DNA of 42,504 nucleotides from Branchiostoma floridae. Its lineage: Eukaryota > Chordata > Leptocardii > Amphioxiformes > Branchiostomatidae. How positions within the stretch are numbered: position 1 is the stretch's first letter; each line of letters opens with the position of its first letter. The notes beneath the pieces were generated by a model, which ran no database searches, was not told the DNA's origin, and worked only from the letters and a program-made list of their open reading frames with translations. The position numbers and the translations under genes were made by a program. The stretch covers positions 1,908,446 to 1,950,949 of the forward strand of contig NC_049982.1 in the NCBI RefSeq assembly GCF_000003815.2. The letters run 5' to 3'. This document shows, one piece after another, positions 23,849 to 34,372 of the stretch.

Positions 23849-23856
23849 TGACGTCA
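23849..23856. promoter_or_regulatory. CRE-like TGACGTCA in gene B first exon region
   Basis: A perfect palindromic cAMP-response-type octamer lies 25 bp before the exon 1 ATG. The paralogous position in gene C has the same octamer. The block from about 23825 to 23900 aligns with 33901-33980. An AG at 23839-23840 could be a splice acceptor, so this block may be a 5' exon rather than the core promoter. Confidence 0.45.
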
Positions 23857-23880
23857 CCTTGTCAACAGACGATCTCCGCG

Positions 23881-26800
23881 ATGCCGCCGAAAACCAAGGT
23901 GTGTGGTTCACACATTGTCAGTTCCTCACTTTGTTTTCCTATGGTGTACTCACTTAAAGACCTCAGTTACAGATCCCTTCTGTCAAACGATTATTTCATT
24001 TCTTGTTAGACAGGAGACAGTGAGGTACTTTGTAATTGTAACACAGCAACACAATTTTCTACGGTGCTGTAAAATTGATTGACTGCAACACGCCGCCTTG
24101 CAAAGCATTTCATAATTTTAATGAAGTTTAATTGCAAGTTCGTGCCCGAGGGCTAATTGCAAGTACATGGAATAAACATAGTAGATATACAAGTAACAAT
24201 GAACAGTTATAAACAATATTCTACTCTAATACTAGTGTTGGCTATTTCTAAACAGGTTGGGCTTCACTTCTTTTTTGAAAGCAGAGGGAGACAAAAATCC
24301 CCACCTTTTCTAAAATGTGGGTTCTGCGATTTCAAGAGAAAGTGGGCTTTCTGTTCGTCGGTACCTGTCAGGGTGTGAATGCATACCTTTCCTCAGAAGA
24401 GGCAGAAAGGGCCTGTTTATGCATAAGTCCTGGTTGAAAATGTTTCGTAATTTAAGAAAGAGCCGCCATGACACCTGGCACCTGTTGTGTGTACGTTGCC
24501 AACATTGCTATGGAGCCACGTGTATCGAATTCAGTGTAATACAACGCAGACAAACTTGCTTTTACAATAACGGACATATGTCAAATAAAACGTCTGTTAT
24601 CCCATATCTCAAACCCCTACTTTAAGCAATGTGTCGCCCTGTGTACTCCTGTGTATTCAAAGACGATCAGGTCATTCGGTATGCTTTATTATGTAAATAC
24701 AGACTTTCTTTTCTGCACAAAGCTCCTTATGCGTGTCATTTCCAATTAAGCCAGTAATCTGTTTAATACACCTTCCTTACGTGGCAGCCATGATAGATGT
24801 AAAACGAGTTCAATGAGGCAAACAAAAGACTGTCCATCATAATTAGCAGTTCAACCAATGATAGCATGGAAATTAGAAAATTGACCAATAAGAGAATTGC
24901 TGCATGTCTATGGGATCAGTACGCGAGTCAAAATTGCTAAATATTTCGGTTTATTTATTAATCTTTCAGGGTAGTCCCTACAGTTTTGATAAAACTGATT
25001 TCCAAGGGAGCCCAAATCAACATGATGAAAATAAACATAAACATAACAATAATCGTATAACATAAAACGTGACTTATCAAAAATAAGGATAATAACTTAA
25101 ATGCGATTAGCTCAACATAATAACAACTCGAAGTCATTAATTACAAAACTCATCACAACAATAATCATATGAATAGAACATGACAGTACATAAATAAACG
25201 AAATCAAGCTACTTCCGAAAAGAATTTCATCAGGTTGGTAGAATATAGGATATATGAGAATTCTTGTGCACAACCAAAATTGGACTTACTTGCTGATGTC
25301 TGACAGACATCGAAACGTCAGCAAGTAAGTCCAATTTTGGTTGTGCACAATAATTCTCATGTATCCGAAATCAAGCTAATTTTCAAACCAGATTCGAGGT
25401 CGTTGATCAGAGGGGTCAGAGGTCAGATTGTAAAGCTCGCTTGAATGAATTCAGAGTGGTTTGTGAAGTTGTTGTTGGTTTAAGGGAATTGTAGATAGAA
25501 ACCGCTCTGAAAGCAAACGTTCGTTGGCCTGTTCGGTTCATAACACTAGTTTTAATATTTATCATTTGATCTTATATTGTGAAAATGTCTGTAGTCTGGG
25601 GGTGCACACAGTTGTGTCTGTCCGAAGAATTCCGATTTATCTGTAAGAAAGGAGTAAAAATAGAAAGAAACAATAAAGGTCTTGGCGTATAACTCTGGTT
25701 ACCACTTCCTTGGTGAAATGGTTATTTCATCTTTAACTACAACGAAACAGGGTATTCATGGATATCAAGTCCATTGACGGTGGCGTATATTGCAGTGCAC
25801 AATGTGTGTTTTCAAAATTATGTAGCTTGAAAATTCCGTCGTTGCATTTTTTTAAATTTTTGAATAATTTTTATTGCAAATTCCTTTCCTAGGGGTATGA
25901 ATGCATAAGAGACCATACATGGTATAATGGACATTAATGAAATGAAAAAATCACGTTAACATTTAACAAAAAACATGGTATCAAACACTATACAAATGTG
26001 CTATCTAAAATCTAGTAGCTTCTTTTGTCTTTTTAAACCCATGTAATGTAATTACATACTTCATTTATTACAGAAGATTCGTGCATGATACAAGGTATTA
26101 TATTTTGAAAGACAATGGATATAACCTTCCCCGTGGATAAAGCTGAACTAGCGTTAGATAGTCACGATTATCGAGGAGTGGCAGGGAGAGATTAACGGAC
26201 ATTTATGGAAGTCAAGGAAAGAACTGAGATTTTTGGTGAGACAGAAGAGCACCAACAATTTAATCCTGGAGACTATGTTGGAAAATCCATCAGTTACGTG
26301 CCCTTCGTACAAATGCCGATTGAGTAGAGTGTTCGTGGTGTTCGCCGTGCATTGGGAAGGTCGTGAGTTCGATCCCCGGCCGAGTCGTACCAAAGACTTT
26401 AAAAATAGTACATGCTGCTTTCTCTGCTTAGCACTCAGCATGCGTGAAAGAGTATGGATGTTGAACACACGCCACTACCAGTGGCCTAGCCCCCTGCTGT
26501 AGTGATTGCACAAAGTTGTGTGGCCCAGGGCTACTGAAACGGAGATGGGCGCCGCCCTATGCGCCATCAGGCGCGGGAAGGAACTTTGACTTTGACGTGC
26601 CCTAGGGCACACCACTAATCTTCCTGGACTTCATACAAACTACGTACGTGTTTCTCTCTCTACCTAGATGACCTTGCGAAAGCTAGCTTGGTTGATGACG
26701 TCACTGTTCCTGGTTGAATTCACCTACGTGATTTTAAGGACAGATAGACCGTTCATCGGACAGGTGAGTACACGGCTGTTGCAAGACATTTCTCTATATC

Positions 26801-29755
26801 TATTTCCATTGTGCATATTAACCAAGTAAATACCAGATATCTGTCGTGTGGCAGATCTGGCTTGACCAGATAGGCCTTTCTATCAGTTTGCCCAAATAGT
26901 GGGGAAAATCTCCACCAACGGCAGAATCACAAGGAGGCAATAACACTCCAGCTATGATTGGTTTAAGGCCCCAACTGTATTTTTGAATCTACAACAGTGA
27001 CCACTTACAAATGAATTGTAACTGTAAGACACCCAATATCCTTAGGGTTAGAGGCTGTTACCACAGGATGTGTGGTCACTAGAAACAGATTACAGTATCC
27101 TTGTATTGACAGAACCTAACCTGAAACGCCAGTGCGGATTTTTAGGAATACAAATGCCTGCTACATAACGGATGCCTATTGCTACAGCATCAGCTGTCGC
27201 GTGCAGGGGTACCAGGATGGAGCTCTGAGGGACACGCGTTCCTACAGTTAAACAGCACAGAACGTCCTGGTATTACAACAGAACTGCTACAAAATGCCAC
27301 AGTAAAAGCAACAGACGAGCCTGAACTGATGAAGAATCCCAGACCTCCGGTTGAACCCCCGGTGCCCTTTGACCGGGTCAACCGCCTCAGGGGTTACGTC
27401 GGAGTACCAAACGCTACGAAGGTCAGTAGAACTGCCTTCGTTCAAAAGCTGTTTTCAGATACATAGATAAGACGCAATACTATGAGATGATTATAAGTTC
27501 CTGTGTGGCTTCTACTACCAACATAATTACTTATTATTAAAATACATGAATATTAGGTAAACGGTGTCATTTTTATCCAAGACAACTGATTGGTTTTACT
27601 TTCTATAAGCGCTCTTTCTATATACAATAAAAGATGGACAAGTCATTTTTTTAACTAAGACAATCGATTGTTGTTGTTCCACGTGGACACATTGTGCTTT
27701 TATCGGAACATGTTAGGATCTTACAGCGTCAATGGAACAAGAGAACTTCATGTTTGAATGTCAAAACATGAAGTTCCGTAAAGAGCATATCCAGAACGTT
27801 TGTCAATTTGCTTACCGTACTAAAGTTGAATGTCGAACCCTTATCAACTGATCAAGAGGTTTATTTTAATTCTTGCTTTATATGGCTATATAAGTTTGCT
27901 TTACTTAGTTTTGTATGAATTTCACCACTTACCAAACTGTGACTCTTCGGTGACTGCAGCAACTGAGCCTGCGCTGTGGCGTGTGCGCGCTGGTCTCCAA
28001 CTCTGGTGAGCAAACAAACAAAAAATTCTGCGTTGGTCAAGAACATACAAATTGTGTGAATAATCAGAACTATTCTCCTAATTTGAGGGTCAAAGGTAAA
28101 ACTATGTGTTAGCTTGGAAAAGGAATTCGATTGAATGCTGTATTCGAACATAGCTCAAGAACTAACATCAAAATTACCAGGTATCAGCCAAAACTAACGT
28201 CCACAGTACAGTACAGTACAGGACATGAAAGTGGACGATTGACTTTAGCAGTAGTTTAATGTTGTCAAGAAGCCTGCACCGTGCCCCGTCTCCATTCGTC
28301 AAATGTTAACGCTACATGTCAATTTTTCTCTTATAAAGACCAATGAAAGTCTTGTCTTTTCTGCTTAAGCTTGTACTTTGTATCCCTGCTTCAAGGTCAA
28401 CTCTTAAAATACGAGGCTGGGAACGAGATCGACAAGGCCGATTGCGTCATCAGGATGAACGACGCTCCCGTCCTCGGGTTCGAAAAGCATGTCGGGAGTA
28501 AAACCGCCCTGCGCGTCTCATGTTTCCAATCGGTGTATCTGGTTCCCGCCAACGGAAATCTCTACGGGAAGGTGGGAAAATCCGCGCTGCTGGGGTGGGG
28601 CCCAGCGAAAGACATGGACACTAAGACGGGAAAGGCGCACCTAAAGTTAAAGCTCTTGAGCGAGATGAACCGAGACTTGGATGTTTACGAGCTGACTCAG
28701 GAGAGGATGGACTACAGCGGCTATGTTTTTAAGAAAGAGACCGGAAAATCACTGTAAGCTTACATTACTATTTCCGACGTCTCAGAGTCTTGTCTAACAG
28801 TGTAGATTGTGGAAAATAATGGGAAAAACTCTAGCACGGACGAAACTATGTAGAATTGGATGTGCCCATTGGATATAGAGAACTTTAGAGATACCTTCCA
28901 CAGTATATGCCTCATTACGGCGGCCTTTTTGGAATTCCCGGGGTTCTCCGGGGTCATTGCAGTGTTGGAAGGAAAGTCTAGCAAATTTGTCTATAATGTA
29001 TTCTACCAACACAGATGAACTTTCATGCTACAGTCATAATTACTCTGAAATCTTTTTGTAACACAGAAAAGCTTCTGGTACCTGGCTCAGCACGGGTTGG
29101 TTCAGCATGCTGGTCGCCATGGAGATGTGTGACGTCATCAGAGTATACGGACTGAGCAGCGAGGACTACTGCAGGTAGGAAACAAAATGCTCAGTCTCTG
29201 TAGCAGGATCCAGCTGTGTTTTATCATCTTTCTTTTCAGAATTCAGATGCAGCAAAATTACCAGAATTTGTCCTCGTATTTAAGGCGTGCATTCGTTGAA
29301 TGAAGTGTGAAACGTATGTCATTATTACTTTGGTCTGAAAATTGTTTTAACTACCAGGCAGCCAATAATAAATGTTTTAAACTGCTAAGTCGAGTACAAG
29401 CACCCAATACTGCACAAGCTTATGACACATGTAACTTGTAGCTTGTATAACTTGAAAGACAACTTGAATTTGAACAGCATAATAAACTCTCGTTGACCAC
29501 GCGAACACTTATTTCCGATTCAGGAGTTGTTCACCGTTTTGTTTCCACAGGACCCATCCCAACGATACGACGAAGTACCACTACTATGTAAGCATGGCCA
29601 AACATCTGGGCACTAACACCAAGGAGTGCGAATACTACAATTGGAATGAAAGAACTCGAAACGGTGCCCACCGATTCTATACGGAAAAATCAATTTTTGC
29701 ACGCTGGGCCCCACATCGCAACATCACGTTCCACTATCCTTCTTGGAGTCCATAA
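23881..29755 (+). CDS. Gene B: ST6GalNAc-type sialyltransferase (GT29), seven coding exons, 368 aa
   Basis: Golgi type II sialyltransferase, intact. Coding exons: 23881-23898, 26668-26763, 27146-27421, 27960-28005, 28396-28753, 29067-29174, 29551-29755. They sum to 1107 nt, in frame, with GT-AG introns of 313 to 2769 bp. Exon 1 gives only MPPKTK. Exon 2 gives MTLRKLAW and the signal anchor (residues about 11-29). Exon 3 (residues 39-130) is a Pro-rich stem with NST and two NAT sequons. Sialylmotif L spans exons 4-5 (CGVCALVSNSGQ, then NEIDKADCVIRMNDAP and FEKHVGSKT). Motif S is in exon 6 (WLSTGWFSM, residues 271-279, then EMCDV). Motif III is YHYY (310-313) and motif VS is H341...E346 (HRFYTEK). 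Closest in pattern to vertebrate ST6GALNAC5/6: ALV-x-SSG-type start, CVIRMNDAP, WLSTGWF, HRF-x-TEK and a PSW end. The start was chosen because the exon 1 ATG is in frame with exon 2, and the same arrangement exists in gene C; the exon 2 ATG is the alternative. Acceptor sugar is not readable from sequence. Confidence 0.92.
24119..24275 (+). repeat. Dispersed repeat, also at 5402-5556
   Basis: Shares GCAAGTTCGTGCCCGAGGGC, AAGTACATGG, GTTATAAACAATATTCTACT and GTTGGCTATTTCTAAACAGG with 5402-5556. Lies in intron 1 of gene B. Confidence 0.85.
24945..25020 (-). repeat. LINE-type tail, also at 41385-41460
   Basis: Shared GTAGYCCCT.CAG and GATTTCCAAGGGRGCCCA words. Only the 3' tail is left. Confidence 0.6.
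25212..25365 (+). mobile_element. 154-bp hairpin retroposon in intron 1 of gene B
   Basis: Flanked by the 13-bp duplication CGAAATCAAGCTA (25199-25211 and 25366-25378). Head TTCATCAGGTTGGTAGAATA. Near-perfect arms 25264-25297 and 25317-25350 (TTGTGCACAACCAAAATTGG...) enclose CTGATG, the hairpin TGTCTGACAGACA and CGAAACGTC, resembling a hammerhead core. Confidence 0.85.
25855..25950 (-). repeat. LINE-type tail
   Basis: TTTTTATTGCAAATTCCTTT and CCATACATGGTATAATGGAC resemble the tail words at 5430-5465 (AAGTACATGGTATAAACAT). In gene B intron 1. Confidence 0.4.
26116..26158 (+). repeat. Fragment of the GGATAAAG..GAACTAGCGTTA element
   Basis: Matches the arm of the 34789-35001 element (GGATATAACCTTCCCCGTGG, then AGCTGAACTAGCGTTA). 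Confidence 0.5.
26322..26600 (+). mobile_element. tRNA-derived SINE in intron 1 of gene B
   Basis: GGTCGTGAGTTCGATCCCCG is a good polymerase III B box. An A-box-like word lies upstream. The body (CAGTGGCCTAGCCCCCTGCT, then GGCCCAGGGCTACTGAAACG) ends in GGAAGGAACTTTGACTTTGA, a short-repeat tail. The 89-codon open frame at 26233-26502 overlaps it and is not a gene. Confidence 0.85.
28780..29018 (-). mobile_element. Probable hairpin-family insertion in intron 5 of gene B
   Basis: The minus strand begins with the same head as the 39372-39676 element (GTTCATCTGTGTTGGTAGAA). No clear palindrome, ribozyme-like core or target duplication was found, so borders are approximate. Confidence 0.4.
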
Positions 29756-29903
29756 GAAAGACACTCGCAGTGTATTAAATAATATGCCGTACAATGTAAA
29801 TGCTGCTGTGTGTATGTGTCATGTGTGTATCCAGGGCCTCCCTGAAAAGCAGTGCTAGTCACTGATAACTTGACCTGAGCTAGCCCTGGTAAAAGAATAC
29901 AGA

Positions 29904-29913
29904 AATAAATAAA
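29904..29913 (+). promoter_or_regulatory. Candidate polyadenylation signal of gene B
   Basis: Overlapping AATAAA hexamers about 150 bp after the gene B stop. This is the first such signal downstream and gives a short 3' UTR. No cleavage site can be proved. Confidence 0.45.
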
Positions 29914-30295
29914 AAGATGGGAACAATGCAATGAAAACCCTTATTGGTAAAATCTGGTCAGTTTTGATGTGGCTATGGAAGGAGAGACTCTATACCTGTT
30001 GAATCCACGTTGTTGACCCAGAGAAAGAGAAAGAGAATCAGTGCCAGCTGTTTTGACTATTCCAGTAGCGCTGATTGGGGAGGGAGGCATATTTGCAGAT
30101 TTAAAAAAAAAAAGGAAAAAAGGAAAGTGATCTCGATCGAGTTTTAGCTGACTGAAGAGCTAGTCTTCCACTGGTCGTGACAGAGAGGACAGACGCTTTG
30201 TACAGTATTTACAGGTTCGATACACAGGGGAAATTCCCCTAGCTCTTTTCGACAAGCACAATGAACAGCGGACCACGGCTTAACGTCCCGTCCTA
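29914..30295. other. No gene seen
   Basis: Downstream of gene B. An A-rich tract at 30101-30125. No open frame of note. Confidence 0.4.
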
Positions 30296-30505
30296 AAGCC
30301 CCCTTTACAAATCACAGAATTTAGCTCGGCCGNNNNNNNNNNNNNNNNNNNNNNNNNNNNNNNNNNNNNNNNNNNNNNNNNNNNNNNNNNNNNNNNNNNN
30401 NNNNNNNNNNNNNNNNNNNNNNNNNNNNNNNNGGTCATGCCTCCTCGTCATTAGAGTTACTGACAACTCGGCCGAGCTAAAATTCTTGATTTGTAAACGG
30501 GGCTT
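30296..30505. mobile_element. Inverted repeat spanning the second assembly gap
   Basis: AAGCCCCCTTTACAAATCAC...CTCGGCCG (30296-30332) is inverse to 30469-30505 (CGGCCGAGCTAAAATTCTTG...). The 100-N gap 30333-30432 lies between. A TIR or foldback element that broke the assembly. Confidence 0.7.
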
Positions 30506-30518
30506 AAGGACTGTAAGC

Positions 30519-30625
30519 CTTTCCGGTAGCGTGCATGTCGGGTGAGCGACACAGCAGAAATAGTACCCACGGCTCTACGTATACTTCCAGAGGCCAGGTC
30601 GCTCAACACTACGTACGCTACCGGA
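30519..30625. repeat. Inverted repeat, ~29-nt arms
   Basis: TCCGGTAGCGTGCATGTCGG at 30519 and the inverse (CTCAACACTACGTACGCTAC) near 30601, about 50 bp apart. Confidence 0.6.
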
Positions 30626-30839
30626 TATTTAGCCGTGCAGAATTTTTGGGAAATACGTTTGATTACAATACGGGCTTTTCATGTCACGTCATCTGCGCCA
30701 TGTTCGATCACAGTCTAGCCCGTAATGCACACGAAGATGCCCGAAAATATGGACACCGGGATTCAAATTATTATCATTTTCATGACGTCAATGTTATTAA
30801 ATCCCGTACGCGTATTGATAGAAGAGATTAGCATTTGAG

Positions 30840-31460
30840 GGTTAATTTGTCTTTATTGTTTGAAGTTACGATTCTTGAGAATATTATCGCACTTGGCTAG
30901 GCAGTCAACAATACACCTCGGTACGGGACTCTCTGTTGCCTAGACGAGATGAAGCTGCTGACTCATGGCACGCATGATTAAGATCCATCAGTCTACTAAT
31001 TGAAATTAAAATTGCACCGTGAAACAAACAGACAAAATATATATCAGAGGTACAGTTTACATAATTTAAAGTCCCGTACACATTCCACGAACCTAGAGGC
31101 CAGGTTGTGGACGTTGTCAGTGTGTGTCATCTGCAGAATTGTTAGAACTAATAGAAGTGTGAGCCTTGTACGGTAAGCAACAACAGTGCAATTGGGTCAA
31201 GAAGATCCAGACAATTTGGTACGGCGTGATACGTTCATTCTAGTACCGTTTCAGTGATAAGGGGGTGTCAAAGTGCAGTGCAACATACTGGAGTAACATT
31301 GGGAACAATGAGTGTGTGGACGTCCACTCTTCTGAAACTCAACCCTGTGTGATAACTCTATCACTTTCTCGAACCGTTTTAGTGGGATTTACTGACACAC
31401 ATGCCGAGAAAAGAAACAGTCATGACCGCTAGCAGAGGATTCTGAGCATATCGTATCATG
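30840..31460. other. No gene seen
   Basis: Intergenic sequence between B and C without a recognised element. Confidence 0.4.
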
Positions 31461-31461
31461 A

Positions 31462-31601
31462 ACCTTTCATTACAATATTATACACAGATACCTGACAACC
31501 CATACATAAAAGACTCCTACCAATGCCCATATTGTGAAGGAAAGCAAACACTACAACTACAACTATTCGCGGAATGCCAAACCGCCCAAAAATTCTGGTG
31601 A
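31462..31601 (+). mobile_element. Retroelement C-terminal relic
   Basis: Reads IPDNPYIKDSYQCPYC, then LQLFAEC and AQKFW before a TGA. C-x2-C and LF-x2-C followed by FW is the zinc-ribbon-like end seen in non-LTR reverse transcriptase proteins. Confidence 0.55.
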
Positions 31602-32009
31602 AAAAAATAACATCAGCATCCCACAGGTCTTACCAACAACTAAATAATTCACGGTCACTTGTTTCCCCTTAAATAAATGATACACACTGAACAGGTGTAT
31701 CCTACAGGACAGATATTACCTGTTGTTCACCGCCATTAACAATACATACCCCACGTTCCATGCTGTAAAACACAGACTATAAAAACTACCAAGTTCTAAC
31801 TTTACATATTGTTGTATTTAGATGATTGTATAGTGATTGCGCAATCAGGTAGTAGGTACCAACATGCATGGCATGCCCAGGTACCAACATGTTTCTTTTA
31901 TACAATAAATGAAAGGAGACCATAGGTAAAGGACCTCCTTATACCTGGATGCTTTCTTACAATCAGCACGTAAAGAACCGGTCTTTTGCATAGCTAGATG
32001 ACCTGCCGA

Positions 32010-32130
32010 AACCAAGCAGATCCTACTATGTCATGAGATAGTATCAAAGCTGGCCACGGAGTATAGTGTATATAGCTTCACTCCTGTGCCAGCTTTTGAT
32101 ACTATCTTATGCTATCGTAGGATCTGCCTT
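32010..32130. repeat. Imperfect inverted repeat, ~43-nt arms
   Basis: AAGCAGATCCTACTATGTCA...AAAGCTGGC and the inverse GCCAGCTTTTGATACTATCT...GGATCTGC. A third copy of the right arm is at 34234-34283. Confidence 0.7.
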
Positions 32131-32255
32131 GAGAGTAGGATTGCTCTCCTCGAGTGGTAATCATCCCAACCACTATAACCCCCGTGCCCCAACCTCTTCT
32201 TGGAGAATAATTTCAGCAAAGATAAATAAAGGTTATGTAAGTCTTTGGTCCTGTC

Positions 32256-32307
32256 AAGGACGTTATATCACGTGATATAACGTTATATCACGTGATATAA
32301 CGTCCTT
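32256..32307. repeat. 52-bp perfect palindrome with two CACGTG boxes
   Basis: Two copies of the self-palindromic ATATCACGTGATAT flank a central AACGTT, and the whole 52 bp is its own reverse complement. TTGGTCCTGT lies directly on both sides (32245-32254 and 32306-32315). Confidence 0.97.
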
Positions 32308-32354
32308 GGTCCTGTACTGTGCACTGGGGCCCTCTTACGTCCCTTCCCCCACCT

Positions 32355-32475
32355 TGCAGAACCGGTATTTCAAGGTTGAATATCCAGATGGCGTGACGGG
32401 GACATTAGGGATGCATTCATATGCTAATGAGCTCAGTCGACACATCAACACTGGGCTACGAATAGTGAGTAGACA
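32355..32475 (+). promoter_or_regulatory. Conserved upstream block of gene C (paralog of 22840-22945)
   Basis: It has the same AGAACCGGT start, ATATGCTAAT word and GTGAGTAG donor-like end as the gene B block, so the tandem duplication reached at least this far upstream. The reading frame here is open (part of a 92-codon ORF, 32306-32584) and is followed by a hydrophobic stretch. Splicing at the donor would end the frame there. Confidence 0.35.
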
Positions 32476-33423
32476 TTTCTGCTGGTTTTGTGTTTCCTTC
32501 ATCAAATTTGGCCTTTCTTTCGCGATCGTCTTGATCTTCTTGATTATCTACCGCCAGATATTCCTTTGTGGTAAGCATTTTTAACGTCAATTCACAGATT
32601 CCTTTCTTGTACATGTAGTTTCTTTCTTGTATACATTTTCGTCTGATTTTTAACGTTATGTCTATTTGAAGAGATTAACTATGCTGGTAGTGATGTCGCT
32701 TTTGGAGACATGGACAGTGCAAGGAAGGAGACCATGGAGATACAGAAATGCTGACTTTAAATTTATTCTGATTGTAGACGTCTGTACAATACACGTCGTT
32801 CATAGGCAGCGATTTCGGTATACCATTATAATACGTTCGTTATGTTGTCGGTTACTATGCCGTTGTATGTAGGTCGAGTATAACTCAAGCACCTGTGGAT
32901 GGATTTCCATGATATTTGGTATTTAGGTAGCATTCGTAAAAACGAAAGTCAAGCCCAGAATTGGTTTACCTGGCAATTTCCATCGGTACTGACTTTTGTC
33001 CGTTTGTTTCATGATGGGTAACGTAACTCGAGAATCTGACGTAAAGTGTATATCTGTTATATAACGTTACGTTGTCTGACCTTTGACTTTTCCCTCATGA
33101 CCTCGAAATGAAAAGCGGCCTGCTGGCCGATTTGAGCTTTCATGAAGAAACAAATGTTAAAAAAAAACCAAAAAAAAAAAACGAACGAACGAACAAACAA
33201 AGTCAATGGGTCTGAATACAATTTTGTAGGTGAGGAGCGGTTATGGAAATGAAGTTCAAGTCTGTGAGTCATAAGGTGAACTTCAGTCCGATAGTGGAAT
33301 AAATGACAATGACAATGAGTTGAATAACTCTTTCAAATGCCGATCACAACGACAATTTAATAAACTCTTGAGAGAATGGCTTCACCCGGTTTGAGTGTTC
33401 GCTATACCAGGACTGGGAATACC

Positions 33424-33815
33424 ACCTGCATATACAGGTTAGTACAGGTAAAATTGGAGCTGTGCAGGTATTTCTGATGTCTACCTGCACCTAACCTGCA
33501 CTGGTCCATGTACTGGGTTTATACAGGTTAGTGCAGGTAAATTCGGAGCTGTGCAGGTATTTCTGATGTCTACCTGTACCTAACCTGCACTGGTCCATGT
33601 ACTGGGTTTTATACATAAATGTCCTCTAATGTAGGTGTATGTGGATTGTTCTTAGCGGCATTGAAAGTTAACCCCTAAGAAGTATACAAGAGAAAATATC
33701 AAGAGTTCCTGAACAATATCAGTATGATCCCTACTTCCTAAATTCAGAGTGGTGCAGGTAAAATTTGTCTGGTGCAGGTAATATTCAATGTTACATTCAA
33801 CAGTGCAGGTATGCA
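33424..33815 (+). repeat. CAGGTA-rich segment with an 89-bp tandem duplication, upstream of gene C
   Basis: An 89-bp unit starting TATACAGGTTAGT is present at 33431 and again at 33520, to about 33614. Further GTGCAGGTA words follow at about 33753, 33773 and 33806. I count nine CAGGTA/TACCTG words in about 390 bp, ending 140 bp before the gene C start. CAGGTA is a core recognised by Snail/ZEB-type zinc fingers. Gene B has no such cluster at the matching place. Confidence 0.7.
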
Positions 33816-33912
33816 GAAAAAAAGTATTTCGAGCCCTGGCTATACCCTTTACTGTCCCCCTCGCAGATGAATCACGTAATTACAGAGCTTCGGTAACCTG
33901 TTCCTGCGTCCG

Positions 33913-33939
33913 TGACGTCACCAGGGTCAGCTGACGTCA
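33913..33939. promoter_or_regulatory. Two CRE-like TGACGTCA octamers before gene C exon 1
   Basis: TGACGTCA occurs at 33913-33920 and 33932-33939, 18 bp before the ATG at 33957. In gene B the distal copy is degraded and the proximal one kept. Indels of non-triplet length between B and C upstream of the ATG argue that this part is non-coding. Confidence 0.45.
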
Positions 33940-34087
33940 CTTGGCAACAACAGACGATGCCACTGAAAACCAAGGTGTGTGATTTACTAGTCACATTGCC
34001 AGGTCCACATTTTATTTTTACAACGTGTTTATTTTTCTACCAGATTCTTCAAGCCAAATTTCTATTTTCTTCATTGGCAGACCTTCA

Positions 34088-34109
34088 TCTATCTATCTAT
34101 CTATCTATT
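34088..34109 (+). repeat. (CTAT)n microsatellite
   Basis: About five CTAT units in intron 1 of gene C. Confidence 0.85.
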
Positions 34110-34372
34110 AAGTACTGGTCAAAAGTACTGTATGTGTTACGTTATGTTATGTGTGTACTTTAATGTCCAGGCAGATAAGTATCCATTTGCCTTGTACGGC
34201 CCGGTAGCCAAACGAACCCATAGGCCGGCTTCACTACTCTGCCAGCTTTTGATACTATATTATGCTACCGTAGGATCTGCTTGGAGATTAAGTAATTCAA
34301 GCATGGTGTCAATCATGATTCAAGGTATGAAGGATCCGCCATGACACGTGACACCTGACCCATAACCTGCTC

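Noticed and set aside
26233-26502. 89-codon open frame in gene B intron 1
   Set aside because: Overlaps a tRNA-derived SINE with a clear B box; no protein family.
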